Part shown: piece by piece, positions 36,601-47,969 of the stretch
Numbering within the stretch: position 1 is the first letter of the stretch
How the letters are laid out: each line of letters begins with the position of its first letter
Assembly: GCA_947652115.1 (NCBI GenBank)
Contig: OX393565.1
Location: 22,620,712 to 22,684,711 of the forward strand
Origin: Blastomussa wellsi
Taxonomy: Eukaryota > Cnidaria > Anthozoa > Scleractinia > Plerogyridae
DNA: 64,000 nucleotides
Direction of reading: 5' to 3'
Made by a program: the position numbers and the translations under genes
The notes under the pieces: generated by a model
What the model saw: only the letters and a program-made list of their open reading frames with translations
The model's database searches: none
What the model was told of the DNA's origin: nothing

Positions 36601-37656
36601 TTAAACGCAGACTTCTATCGATCATGTCCAGTTCATTTTCACAACCCCTTATATTATTTTCAACATCTTCAATCTAACAGAAAGAATATGTGTCACAGAA
36701 TTACACCTTTCCCATCTCCCTCACAGGTGGTTTTGTGGGGGAAATGCTTCGAAAACAGCGATCACAAAAGACATGTAATTCACAACCTCCGTCCTACCCA
36801 ATACCCCCTCCCCTTCTCTTTTTTTCTCTCCCCAGTGTTCGCATGCTAAAAATGGCGGCCAGTCTTTCATGATCGCTGTTTTCGAAGCATCCCCCCCCAT
36901 ATAAACAGTCTGTTTTGCAGGCTACCATCTCCCACATGCATAAGCACTCAGGCATAAGTGCAGCAATCCTGTCCCCAGAGCCCGCTTAACACTTACGGAG
37001 GATGTGGACTCTGGGAACGAGATTGGCAGACACCGCAGAAAAACGCACCCCATACTCGCAGAACATTATGATTTCTCGAGGTGGTCAGCATCAGCAACGG
37101 AGACCCTGATACCTCGATGGCACAATTTTACTCCAAACATGCAAACTTGCAAGGTTATAAATAGTAAAAATTGGAAGCAAAACTATGAAAGTGGAAATTG
37201 AGAGGTAAATACACATAATTCAATCTACCTCTAGTTAAGTATAAATAATAACCTTAAATATTCAGCGGTTTCCTTAAAAATTGCCAAAATGTTCATTTCT
37301 CTCGTTTTTCCGGAGTGTCGTTTGGCGTAAGTCTTACTGGCTGTGATCATGGCCCAAAAGTTTGTTTTTCTCAGAACTGTTGTAGTTAGAGGCCTGATAT
37401 TAAAAACAACAAAACGTTTTAAATATTCTGAGATACGTACGGTCTATTCCGACTCAGGAAAATGATTTTTCTTTGATAGCGTTTCTACAAATTATTTGAT
37501 TTCGGTGTTCTTCGGATCCAAGGTTTTTTTACCCAAAATAATAGCCAATTTTAGTTGCGAGTTTTAGTTTTAGTTGCAAAGAAATATAAAATCATAATGT
37601 TAAGATGTGTTTCAATAAAGTCTTTTGAAACTTACCTGGCTAACAATTGTAGCCAT
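33633..37656 (-). CDS. CCDC167: Coiled-coil domain-containing protein 167
   Basis: A small predicted tail-anchored membrane protein of unknown biochemical role. Four exons on the minus strand join in phase: 37636-37656 (seven codons, MATIVSQ), 36579-36673, 34487-34539, 33633-33736, giving 90 aa (human about 97). Residues about 8-70 are a heptad-rich coiled coil with IEDVENNIRGCENEL and KLVNKLKQLKEEIKEHERY. The motif TLRKENRKSMAVSVAIL leads into one C-terminal membrane helix (about 72-87) and a two-Ser end. The KENRK-M-SVAI segment and length match the vertebrate family. No exon is long enough to stand out as an ORF, so the gene is easily missed. It is divergent from the CBM9-like gene; introns carry SINEs and a TTAA element. 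Confident at family level. Confidence 0.85.
34817..35041. mobile_element. TTAA-type MITE (AGGAGCAGTGTCACG termini), copy 2
   Basis: Same family and orientation as 30989-31205, preceded by TTAA and ending in CGTGACGTAGCTCC directly at TTAA. Located in CCDC167 intron 2. Confidence 0.7.
35212..35280 (+). repeat. tRNA-like SINE head (family A, Gln-like)
   Basis: TTGGCCTAATGGTTAGTGTG, CTGGACTCTGGATAAG and GGTCCAGGTTTGATCC resemble tRNA A and B boxes around a CTG anticodon position, without an acceptor stem. The family A body is replaced here by other sequence. Confidence 0.55.
35557..35928. repeat. Inverted repeat enclosing a Thr-like tRNA SINE module
   Basis: Arms 35557-35631 and 35853-35928 are inverted copies (GATGGCAAATTTTCAGCTCG, TGTGAAAGATTAATTAATCA, ACACGAGCATGGGACA). 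Between them 35767-35840 reads as tRNA-like: TAGCTCAGTGGATAGAGC, a CCGGTAT loop (GGT anticodon position) with a nearly complete anticodon stem, and GGGTTCGATTCC. A partial third repeat unit lies at 35640-35665. It is SINE-like, not a confident functional tRNA. Confidence 0.65.
36205..36400 (+). repeat. SINE-like repeat, family A body
   Basis: GGGGCACTGCATTGAGTTCT, AGGCAAGACACTTTACTCAC, GTGTATAAATGGGTACTGG, GACTAGCATCCCATCCAGG, CGGGATAAGCTCCAGC. One of the best-preserved bodies. Located in CCDC167 intron 2. Confidence 0.7.
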
Positions 37657-37968
37657 CTTTCTCTGACCGTGAATACTGCGAAAAGAGAGAAACAACCAGG
37701 CGTCTAAAATTGACGTTGGGTACTGGTAACTAAATCAACTTCCACTGACCAAAAATATGTGGGCTCAGATTTTGAGAGGGGAATTTCAGTCTTTGGTGTT
37801 TTCAAGGTATTTTCTCCCGGTTTATTTCGGTCTTATTTTTTTAGTTATTTCCACCTTCATGATCAGCACTTCAAAGTCTAATTGCAGGAAGTTTATGTGT
37901 ATATTCTCGGCCTGACGTGCGATTTATACAGTACCGATGATGCACCAACTGGAGTAGAGGCTAGAGCG
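37657..37968. promoter_or_regulatory. Likely bidirectional promoter, CCDC167 / CBM9-like gene
   Basis: Only 312 bp separate the divergent start codons (37656 minus and 37969 plus), so both 5' UTRs and core promoters must lie here unless non-coding upstream exons exist. No TATA box was recognised with certainty. Function is inferred from the layout alone. Confidence 0.5.
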
Positions 37969-40900
37969 ATGGAATTCTTGTTCTGGCTGCGTTTGATTTC
38001 AACCTTGTTCATCGTAGTGTTTTCTCGACACGGTAAATGCTATCCTTCGGAATGCGTTCTTCCTTTCCCGCGAAGTTACGTTGTGTATCATTTAGACGAG
38101 CAGGAATCTATTGTTGTTGATGGAAGGCTGGATGATAAAGCGTGGAGCCGTGTAGCCTGGACAGAAGATTTCATTGGTGGGTAGATCATGTGCTCAAAAG
38201 ATGTTTGCCAGTATTTGGGGCAAGGTTGTGCCATTCTTGAGCTTTTGAATATTTTGTTTACAAATTGTTAAGTAATAAAACAATTATCCTGCTTATTCTT
38301 GTGGAATGTCTCGTGATTCACCCAACTCCACCTGGCTACCTCACACTAGTTTCCAGAACATTCCAGCTCTTAAACTGGGCTAGCTGGGTCAGTGCTACCA
38401 CTCTTTATCAGTTGATGTAGCAATATTGGTATCAAACAAATGCCCAATCATTGGTGAGCATATTGTGTAGTTCCATAAAATATCCATACCTCCCCCATGG
38501 AAGGGATTTTTTATAGGACCCCCACCCCTCTGGAAATTCCAATTAGGTAAACTTCATACATTTCTTTAATTTTTTTGGTCTTTGAGAACCCCCTCCCACC
38601 CCCCCAGGGATTTCCAATCCCTTCTGTGGGTTATGTATGGATATTTTGTGCAACTACACATTGTGGTTATTTTTGTGACATTACTGGTTACCATAACAAC
38701 ATAAACTGTTAAAACACCCTTAATTTATCTTTAAGTGCTTATAACTCAAAAACAAACTCAGGGTTGTCAATAAGATTTGAAGTATACGGAGATATTTTGA
38801 AAGTAGACAGCACTGGGGGCCCCTTTGTTAAGCATTTCTAATGACTGCTTTTTTTCCCGCTTATCTCCAGCAAATTGTAGCCGGCGAAAACGTTTAAGTA
38901 GCCGTCGATATCGCCGGTCGCCGGCACTTATTGACAACCCTGAAACTGTGACCCCCATTTTGTATTACTGAATTTAGTTCAGCATACTAAGATCAGGGTC
39001 CGAAATTAACTTTTTTATGCAGGCGCCAAGTGGCGACTAAACATTGTTTTTTCAGTCGGCAAATGAAAAAATCTGGTCGCCAAAAAGTGGTTCGTAAATT
39101 TTTGTCTCGTAGCAAAACACGAAAACATTAAGTTCTGAAAATCGTTTCTTTCAGACTCGAATGTATAAAGGCATTAAAATATTGTGTAGCTTACAATTCA
39201 GTTGAAAAGGAGTTTGTTGAATAGATAGCTCTCTTCGTTTGAAGACTAACAGTAGCAGTAAGATCGAAGCCTTCAAGAAGCCACGCACGAACAAGCGGCT
39301 ATATTGCTCGTTCCAGGCCACTTCCAAACAAAATTGCGCCGCAGTATGGCTTTTAGAGGAAACCGCTGAAAATATGGCAGCCACTGAATGCCGATCGAAG
39401 GGCGTGGTTAATTACAACGATTGTTGAAGGTCATCTAAAGAGAATCTTTACTTTAAATCTTAATTACTTTCTGTGGAGATTAAAAACTTTGACAAGACAA
39501 GGGGTAACTTTCTTGCTGAAATCAAATGCGAAATTTTTTGATTTAATTCCTTGGGCGCTCGTCCAAAACATTGACACAACACAAAGTTAGTCACCTGTTG
39601 GCGACTAGCTATGAAATTCTGGTCGCCAACACTCAATTTTCAGTCACATTGGCGACCAGCTGGTCGCAGTTTCGGACCCTGAAGATGCAACTTTTTGCAA
39701 AGTTAAAACAATAACTTAGAGCAGTTTCAATGCCACCCAGAGCCACCTTAATTTTTTTTCAAACTTAATGTGGTTCTGAAACTGCTTCTTGGAATATCTC
39801 ACCCAATTTGTATCAGAAATGTTTTATTCTTTGCATCATGACTACTAGGTGAGTTGTGCAATATGTGATTAACAATTATGTTGCCATGGCAACATGCTGG
39901 GTCCCAGACCTCCCCAATGTTAAAAAGAGATCATGTACAAATGTTGGCTGGGGGAGGAGAAGGGAGGTTGAGTAGGGGGTAGAGGGATAAGAGGTAGTAA
40001 GGGAGGGATGGATGACTTTTATAGCACAAAATAAAATATAACCTTGGTTAAAAATATAACCTAGTTAAAAAAAAATACCTGCAGACAATTTTGACCTGTA
40101 GCATGAACATAGCTTAATATTCAGTATCAAATGATAATCCACTGCCTGTCAAAAGTAGCCAGCTGTAACCCAAAATCGCCATCTACTTCATTTTTTTGGT
40201 CAGTGCATAACAAATATGTTCAGAAAAAAATGGTCATTTACCGGTACTTGTAACTAAAGGGAGCTGCATTAGTCTTACAATTATCATTATATGGCTGAGC
40301 TTTCTTAATTTTACCATAATTTCTCAAAATAGATATCCAAGGTTTAGACTGGAAGAAACCACGCTTCAGAACACATGCTAAAATGCGATGGGATGTCAAA
40401 TACTTGTACATTGGAGCTTTTCTTCAGGAGACTGATGTGTGGGCAAACCAAACAAAGCATGACTCAGTAGGTAAATATCAGTTGGGCGATAATGTGAGCA
40501 TTATTTTGGGTAGAACTCGTTGAAAGCCAGGACGTCATTGTCATGGAAAATTGATCAGACGTTCCTGTGTAGTCATAGGTAATACTTGAATATATATAAT
40601 TATTAAACTGTTATGGTTAGCAGTTCTAAACAGTTCTTTGGCTGGTGATAGATCATAATAGCTGTGAATAATTTTATTAGACATTAGCCTTCCCCTTTGG
40701 TGCACAGAGTTGACATTGTGGAATGTGAGACAATAGAAAGAAAGACTAAATCTTCTTATATAAGCAAGAGCACAACGACAAACCAATGAAGAGTGCTGGA
40801 TCTTGTGTAGACTTGGATCAGCAAAAATAGTGCTTGAAATTAGTGGTTGCCCTGTTGCCCGAAACAACTAAAACTTCATTTTGGGTAACCAGTTTTTAAG

Positions 40901-43900
40901 AAAAAATAAAGGGCTGGTTGCCTGAGATTGTCCAGCATTTACCAGAAGGACAACCTGGATTTTTTCTAATTTTGATCACTGTAAAAAAAATCTAAAGATA
41001 CTAAGTAAAAGACGGTGAACTGATCCCCATGGCAAGAAAGAAAGTCAGAGTAAAAACAGAAAAAGTATCTGTTTATTTTACTATTCTTATTATTTGCTAT
41101 AGTGACCTGGAACTCGCATCTCGGTCTGCCATACCAGCCTGTCAGATTCCCCAACATACATGCATTTCTACCCTACTAGTCCTGTGGACTAAAGATATAT
41201 TAACTGAAATAAGTTCAGTTCTAATTATTTTATATGTTTCTTTAATTTACAGTGTTTCAAGATAATGATTTTGAGGTGAGATGATCTATAGTTTATTGCA
41301 GGAACATACTGTAAGAGAAAATATTTAGGCCCACAACTCCTGACCATTAACCCACCATGCCTCCCTTGCCTATAATAGTGCTGTTTATAATTTGTTGATC
41401 TTTCATGTTCTTCAAGTTAAAGGAGCTACGTCATTGTAAGTGAATTTTGAAAAATTTAGCCTAATGTTTTCAAAATCATCATTTGCAATCCGTTTCAATC
41501 TTCTCCATCCTCAGCCAGCCTTGTTCCTTTTAGGTTTAGTATCACTACTTTGGTGTTTTTCTTTATTAGCAAACTATTATTTTTAAGTTCCCTACATTTT
41601 AATGGTTATTTAGGTTGTCGAAGATATGACTCAAAAAATTACTTTTCAGGTTTTTATGGATCCAGATGGAGATACTCATTGGTAAGACACATTAATCATT
41701 GATCTTGCTGCCTTTAAAAGTATTTCTTTTGCTTAATGTGTTAATTAAAGTGAATATACAGTTTTAAGTTTTTTTTACCTGGTCAGGTACAAAGAATTTG
41801 AAATTAATGCCATAAATACCACCTGGGATCTTGAGCTAAATAAGGTTGGTGATTCAGCTCTTCCACAATGTTTCCATTCATTGATTCATCGTTCCCTCCC
41901 AACCTAACTTCCTTCCTTCCATTCATCCATTTGCTTGTTCATTCATTTGTTCACTTGTTTGTTTTTTCATTCCTTTTTCCATTCCTTAGGCTGTTCATTG
42001 TTTGTTAATTTCCATATTCCTTTACCCATTCCTTCCTTTGTTCATTCGTTCGCCTGTTGGTCTGTCTGTTCATCCATCCATTTGTTTGTTCATTCATTAA
42101 CAGACTGACTTTACTTGAATCATGGTACAAGTGAATCTAATATCTGTTACATTTCTTCGCCTTTTATGATTTTTACTAGCATATTGAAAAGAAACCTTTA
42201 AGATTGTTCAAAGCTAATTACCGGTATGTATTAACAATTAATATACTTAACCCTTTTCACTGCAGCCTTATCTGAATGGTGGAACACCAAATAGCAGTTG
42301 GGAGATGCTGAGCATGAGGAGTGCAATTTACGTCTCTGGTCCCGTAAATAATGTAACTGTCCCAGGTGAATAGTTAAAACTTAATTTCAATTTGAATGTG
42401 ATGGTCTGGATATAACAAGGATCGATTGTGTCTCTTTTACAAGATAATGAGATCAAATGTCAGCACTTTAGATTGCCCTGCTGTCGACTACCATACCAAT
42501 ACCATAACATGTCCAAAACTTTGTTTATAAGAGTGCAGACCATGGAAAGTTTGGTCCGTTTGTTTGTACAGCAACACAGAAAATTTACTGGCAAATTAGA
42601 CTCAAAATCAGTGCAAAATAATGCCTGTAATCTGTGGAAATTTCGTTTGAAATGTTCCAGCTGACTTTCACAACTTGCTGGAAGGGTCGCTACAGTTTCT
42701 CAGGTTTTTTTTTTAATTTGCCTCACGCTGTGTTACATGCTGTCATTTTCATGGTGTACATTCTCCTCGACTGTAATGTCGAACTCCTTACATTATTCTA
42801 TTTAATACATAATTACGCATTGGGTAATACTGTTCTTCTTTGTACGTAACTAAAATGATGGAGGTGCTAAATAATTTTAATTTGGTTATTTTCATCTCAA
42901 TGTTCAAGACAAGTTTTGGAGTGTAGAACTAGCTCTTCCTTTCCATGATCTTGTTGATCACAGTCCAACAGCTTCAGCACCACCACAAAACAAAGATCAG
43001 TGGAGGATTAATTTTAGCAGGTTTGTGTGGACCTCAAAGCTTTCTTCTTGCTATCAAAAATAAATATACCAGTATAAATTATGACAATTATGGGTTGATA
43101 TTGATTTGTACGCTACAGTGGATGGATTTGAGACAGAAGGTGGTGGTGGTCAGCATCATATCACTGAACTTTAGCTTGACTTGTATGATGATTGAAGGAT
43201 CTAAATCGGCATGCCAATTTATGAGCATTGTTAAAAAGCTTACATGTTTCTCACTGATTACAATGTTGAGCTGTTAATATCTGTTCAATTATTTGACATG
43301 GCTGTTGAGACTTACAAACTCAAATTGCAGAATTGAAGATTTCCAGACCTGCTTATGTTTTTCCAGCTCTAGATTCCGAGACTCTTAGTCTTGTCTTTGA
43401 AGCCCAGAGTTCGAGTCTCACCACAATTTTCTTATACCCATGATCTTTATAGGACCATTACCCCATTTTAGGTGTATTCAAGAACTCCACTTGGTAACCA
43501 AAATGAATTGTATTACTTAAAGGGACCTAGTCAGCCTCCTCCATTTTTGATGGCATCGAAATTATGGAAATTGTATAGTGAAGCGCAGTCATAATTATTG
43601 TATTGCCGTAGGTTATTACTAGAAGTGTTTAAATTACCTTTAGCAGGTTTCTCAAGGGATTTCTTTCGTTTCTGCACGATCCACATAAAGTATAATACTG
43701 AAATTCTCACATGTAAACAATAACAAAGGTGTGGCTGACTTGGGCCCTTTAACTCTTTGACTATTTTTCTCTGACGTGTAGGGTTGAGTGGCATGTAAGG
43801 AATGTCAATGGCCATTATGAAAAGGTTGGTATCATTCTAAAGAAGCCCCTGTTGGATTCATTTTAATATGCAATATATGGTCTAAGAGCTTAAAAGTGAT

Positions 43901-46900
43901 GGAACTTGCAAAAATGGTTTTTCCCAGGACACCTTGCAAGCATGAGCATATAAAGTAAGGTATGGTAGCATCTGAATCAGTCACAAGACCCATGCCACTG
44001 GTTCTTATTCTAGTTTCCGTAGCATGAAGTAACTACCAGTAGATGCCAGTCCATCACAGGGTTTACCCCTCAACATTAAATTTCCCAGTACCCATTTTTA
44101 TGTACACCTGGGTGGAGAGAGGCACAATGAGAGTAAAGTGTTGTGCCTTACACAATGCAGGGTTGTCAATAAGCGCAGACAACCGGCGATATCGCTGGCT
44201 ACTTAAACGTTTTCGCCGGCTACATTTTGGCGGAGATAAGCGGTAAAAAAGTGGTCATTACAAAAACATTTAAAAAAGGGCCCCCAGTGCCGTCTACTTT
44301 CAAAATATCTCTGCATACTTCAAATCTTATTGACAACCCTGACAATGCAGTGCTCCAACCATGGCTTGAACTTGGACTGCTGAATAGCCTGCATGGTTAT
44401 TATTAGTGACTGGATGAAAAAGACTGTTTGGCTTACATTTATTCAACCAGTCCTTTTCTCAATGCACAATTGACTGGTTACCGTTCCCATTACAGGTTCC
44501 AAATGTACCTGAAGACAACTGGGTGTGGTCATCGCAAAGTGCCATTAATATGCACCTTCCAGAAAGGTAGGCAGGTACAATAGAAAGGTAAAACTTGTTC
44601 AGCACTGAACTCTGGTTTCTGAAGCATGAAGTAGCCAGGAATCTTGCTACTCCCATTGATGGGATAATTCATGTAGTCCATCAAAGATTTCTAGCCCCCT
44701 CACTGCATTTTGTAAGGTTGTCTCAGTACTATAACATTTCCCTAAGTGGAAGAGCATTTAGAAAGTAATAAAACAAACAAAAAATAAATATAAAATAAAA
44801 ATATATTAAAAATATATTTCGCCCAGCGACTGGGGGGGGGGGGGGCTTGGGGGGTACTCCCTTAAATTTTGGATAGGTGTGTGCCGCAAAGGTTCTTAAA
44901 CCCAGATAAAGAAAACAGAATTTGATACCCTATTGATGGCCCAAACCCGAAAAATGACACCCTTTTCAAGGAAAAAATCAAGGAAAAAAAAACTGCGGAA
45001 GGTGTAAACGGGTCAACTTTTTTTCACTTCCGTAACTTTTATGTTCAGCATGCTGTTTACGCGCCACTGCAAAATAGCTAATACAATTTAGATATAACAA
45101 GATGGCAAGTAGGATTTTACAGCGTGACGCACCTTAGTGTAGCCACCCAACAAACTTTTTGACAAGTTATAATTAACCAATCAGATAGCATCAGAGAAGT
45201 GTCACGCTTCCTTGCAATGTTCAAAGCTGTTGTCACGAAACCTGTCGCGCTTTTAACAAGGAGGCAGGACAACTCAAACAAATTTGCGCTCTCTGTTTGG
45301 CTAACTTGTCAAAAAAGTTTGTTGGGTGGCCACATTAAGGTGTGTCGCGCTAGGTTGGTTCTCTTTTTTTCTCATTATGTTCAGTCGATATATGTGGAGT
45401 CAAGGTATTTCCAGCAACACAGACCTTTAGAATAATTTCCATGGCTGTGCAGCTAGAATAGTGTTCCGGTTATTTACTGAAATTTTGCGTATAAAAAAAT
45501 GTACAAGTTTCTATTTTTTTGTGCTCGAGGTATATATGTTTGCTCTCTTGGGACCTTTTCTGTAACTTTTCCAGTTGAGTTTGGAAATTCTTCTAAATTC
45601 ATTGTGGCTAAAACTAACTTTTTACCACGTGGTTTTGCATTGCTACGCCCAGTGATTGGTTTAAAAATCTTGCGTCACTTTTCCAACCAATCAAGTAAAA
45701 CCAAAACCAATTGTGACTCGCGCGTGCATGTTTTCCCGCGCTTTTTGTCGGCTACGTGTAATTGCTTCGAGTTTTGATTGGTTGACTGGATTGTCTTCGT
45801 CCTTTGTGATTGGCCAAAGAAAGTAATTTGGTTTTGGTTTTACGACACTCAATGAAACTTGCTCTAAGAGATATCAATGTTGAAGTGCGGTCGCTATAAA
45901 TCAGTTTTCTTTTACTTTTATCTGTTTCTGCCTACAGGTGGGGATTCATTCAGTTCAGCACAGATGCAGTAAATAAAACCGAGTTTGTTCGTACTCCTAA
46001 CTGGCCTGTCTACTCAGCTTTGGTAATGCTTTACGACGCTGAAAAGGTAAGCTTTGTCTATTGCACGCCTCCGAGCCTAATGCCCCACAAGTGCCGGGAT
46101 TTATCCCTAGGAGAGGGGTGGGTGGGTGGGTTACTCCCTACAGCTGACAATATGGGGGCCCCACCCAAAAGGGTACTTGTACCTTTCCAGGAGCGAGGTA
46201 ATAAACGAGTAGTGATTTCTCAAGTTGAATTATGAAAACGAGTATGGGAAACTCGCATTTTAATATTTAGGTAAATTAACTTTTTGGCCTTGGCGCCAGC
46301 TGGCGACTTCAATAATGAAAAGTTTTGGTCTCAAGCCAGCAATTTGTGGTGGCCGAAATCTTTCCTCCTTCTGGCGGCAGAACGCGCTACAATCATAGAT
46401 TAACAGTGAAATCCCTTTCAATTCTATTTAAGAATTAGCGGCAAGATAGAAAGTCAGTTGTCGGTAAAGGGATCTAAATTTTATGTCAGTGTAATCGTCT
46501 TGGATGAAAATCAAAATTAACGGAAATTTGACTACGAGATATTTACGTAACACGTGCACCACAGTGTGTAATTTTTTTAGCCGCATTAGCGATCTGGCAG
46601 GTGTCCGAGTTTCATAGTATATCGAATAGACCTACCAAACGATCAATTCATCTAATCATCTGAACGGGATAGTCAAGTTTAGAATAGAGTTGTCTAGAGT
46701 TACGTTAAGTTTGTGAACTGAAAGGGGACCATTTCCGGTTGAAGGTTTCTGTCAAAAACACTTTATAGTAGGCTCCAAAACCAGGAGCGCTGACCATATC
46801 AGGTCACCAGACCGCCTAAACTACTCTGACGATACGGGAACATAATCAACAGCAGGGTGTCGTTTCAGTGAACTGCAGTGCGAAGTTCATATGTATCGTT

Positions 46901-47644
46901 GTTAGAAGCACACAAGAATATGAAAACAGGAGGCAAGTTGATACCCTGTGCTACCCTCGTTAAACAAAGGGTATTTTTTTATGTGTCGTCTTTCTGTTAT
47001 ACCATGTCGTTTCTTGCCTTTTAAAAGGACATTTGTGTAAACTAAAACTTACAGTTTGTTCTGTTTGAATATTTTGACTTGACATACATTTTGACTTGAA
47101 TTTGCGAAAAGTTGACTTGTTGCCTTTCCGAAAATCGCAACTGACGTTTTCCCGTACCCAAAATGGCATATTAATATCTCCGAAAACAGTAGGCATCACA
47201 CTTCCATTTCCTACATGTATATCACGAAAAGTGTCAAGTGACATTTCAAACACTCCGAGGGAATTACAGGCCACCGGAACAGATATTCCACCGAAATGTT
47301 CTGTTGGTACCACTGCATTGACCTCGTTCGCCAATCACCGAGAAAAGTCAGGTTATAAAGTCAACATCAAATTGAATTTAAGCTTCATCGTAGTTTTTCT
47401 TTTTGTATTGTAGAAATTCATGGCTGTCAATGGTTATTTCACGGCTAACTTGACTCAGATTGAAATTCCTGCTGCTTTGAGAACTGGTCAGTGCAAGTGT
47501 GAGCCTGCGGTGCAAGTTGAGAATACTTACAACTTTGAGGCAACAGTCAAACCGATGGATCAGCGGCTTCCAGTTGGACATATACGAGATGACCGCCTTG
47601 TTTGGTTCGATGATGGAAACCGCCATACTGGCATTGAAATTTAA
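37969..47644 (+). CDS. Secreted protein with family-9-like carbohydrate-binding (CBM9/DOMON-type) domain
   Basis: Eleven exons join in frame to 374 aa: 37969-38176, 40333-40470, 41253-41275, 41650-41681, 41787-41844, 42266-42365, 42909-43020, 43782-43824, 44496-44566, 45938-46046, 47414-47644. The N-terminus is a signal peptide (hydrophobic FWLRLISTLFIVVF before Cys). The rest is a beta-rich module of the CBM9-like type known from uncharacterised metazoan and bacterial secreted proteins: IVVDGRLDDKAWSRVAWTED, MRWDVKYLYIGAFLQETDVW, FQDNDFEVFMDPDGDTHWY, KEFEINAINTTWDL, WRINFSRVEWHV and a late WGFIQFS. Asn-X-Thr/Ser glycosylation sites are present; no membrane anchor was seen. Ligand and role are unknown. 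Exons of 23 and 32 nt are unusually short. An AATAAA lies at 47710. The gene model is strong; the family name is moderately sure. Confidence 0.85.
38759..38942. mobile_element. CAGGG-ended MITE, 184 bp, copy 1 (TSD AAACT)
   Basis: Starts CAGGGTTGTCAATAAG and ends CTTATTGACAACCCTG, flanked by direct AAACT on both sides. The interior contains TAGCCGGCGAAAACGTTTAA. A second copy of the same 184-bp length, with inverted interior, is at 44158-44341. Located in intron 1 of the CBM9-like gene. Confidence 0.8.
38994..39681. mobile_element. CAGGG-ended element, 688 bp (TSD AAGAT)
   Basis: Ends CAGGGTCCGAAATTAAC and GTTTCGGACCCTG are inverted; direct AAGAT flanks both sides. Subterminal GGCGACTA and GGTCGCCAA words repeat on both sides. 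No complete transposase; the short ORFs inside are not recognisable. Termini related to 19059-19396. Confidence 0.75.
39950..40090 (+). repeat. Dispersed repeat: GGTTGAGTAGGGGGTAGAGG family, copy 3
   Basis: Same order of words as 17440-17560, including GGATGACTTTTATAG and AATATAACCTTGGTTAAAAA. Located in intron 1 of the CBM9-like gene. Confidence 0.6.
41870..42110 (+). repeat. Degenerate TTCATTCATT/TTTGTTCATT microsatellite
   Basis: About 240 bp of pyrimidine-rich short-period repeats (CCTTCCTTCCATTCATCC, GTTCATTCATTTGTTCAC) directly after exon 41787-41844 of the CBM9-like gene. Confidence 0.7.
43521..43748. mobile_element. TTAA-flanked MITE (AGGGACCTAGTCAGCC termini)
   Basis: TTAA on both sides; AGGGACCTAGTCAGCC on the left and GGCTGACTTGGGCCCT on the right. 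A related copy begins near 33257. It abuts the exon at 43782. Confidence 0.75.
43995..44400 (-). repeat. Family A SINE split by a 184-bp MITE
   Basis: Minus-oriented SINE body at 43995-44157 (GTAGCATGAAGTAACT, GTACCCATTTTTATG, TGTACACCTGGGTGGAGAG) stops at ACAATG, where the MITE 44158-44341 begins. The SINE resumes at 44342 with ACAATGCAGTGCTCCAACC. Order of events: SINE first, MITE later. Confidence 0.75.
44158..44341. mobile_element. CAGGG-ended MITE, 184 bp, copy 2 (TSD ACAATG)
   Basis: Same termini and length as 38759-38942, interior in the opposite orientation. The direct duplication ACAATG at both junctions lies inside a SINE, so the empty site can be reconstructed. Confidence 0.85.
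45122..45350. mobile_element. ~230-bp foldback MITE in CBM9-like gene intron
   Basis: Arms of about 48 bp: GCGTGACGCACCTTAGTGTA then CCACCCAACAAACTTTTTG on the left, mirrored by CAAAAAAGTTTGTTGGGTGG and AAGGTGTGTCGCGC on the right. No ORF and no clear duplication. Confidence 0.7.
45620..45860 (+). repeat. Dispersed repeat with TTTTGGTTTTACGACACT end, copy 2
   Basis: Shares GTGATTGGTTTAAAAATCT, TTTTCCCGCGCTTTTTGTCG and GATTGGTTGACTGGATTGTC with 26030-26310. It ends 75 bp before exon 45938-46046. Confidence 0.6.
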
Positions 47645-47709
47645 CTCCCCCTCCTCAAAAAGTAATATTGTGCTATTTTATTCGAAGCGTCAAAAGATAT
47701 TTTTATACT

Positions 47710-47715
47710 AATAAA
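47710..47715 (+). terminator. Polyadenylation signal of the CBM9-like gene
   Basis: AATAAA 65 bp after the stop codon. Confidence 0.65.
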
Positions 47716-47969
47716 GTAAGTAATATAAAACTGCCTTGTGTACAGATACTTAATCAAACACATTTACGGGGAATTACCAGACTGAGTATAGGAACATCGC
47801 AGTGCACTCGAAGTCATATATCAACCGAGTTTATTGCGGTGCTAGCTTCCCAACAAAAGAAAACTGACAAAATATTGTGTTTCATGAACAAATAAATGGC
47901 AAAGTGAAAGAAAAAATGATAAGGAGGTTAGATGGTTTAACATTTAATTCACTGGTTTCTGTTTATTAA

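Noticed and set aside
36478..36849. 123-codon plus ORF
   Set aside because: It is antisense to a CCDC167 exon (36579-36673) and otherwise low-complexity.
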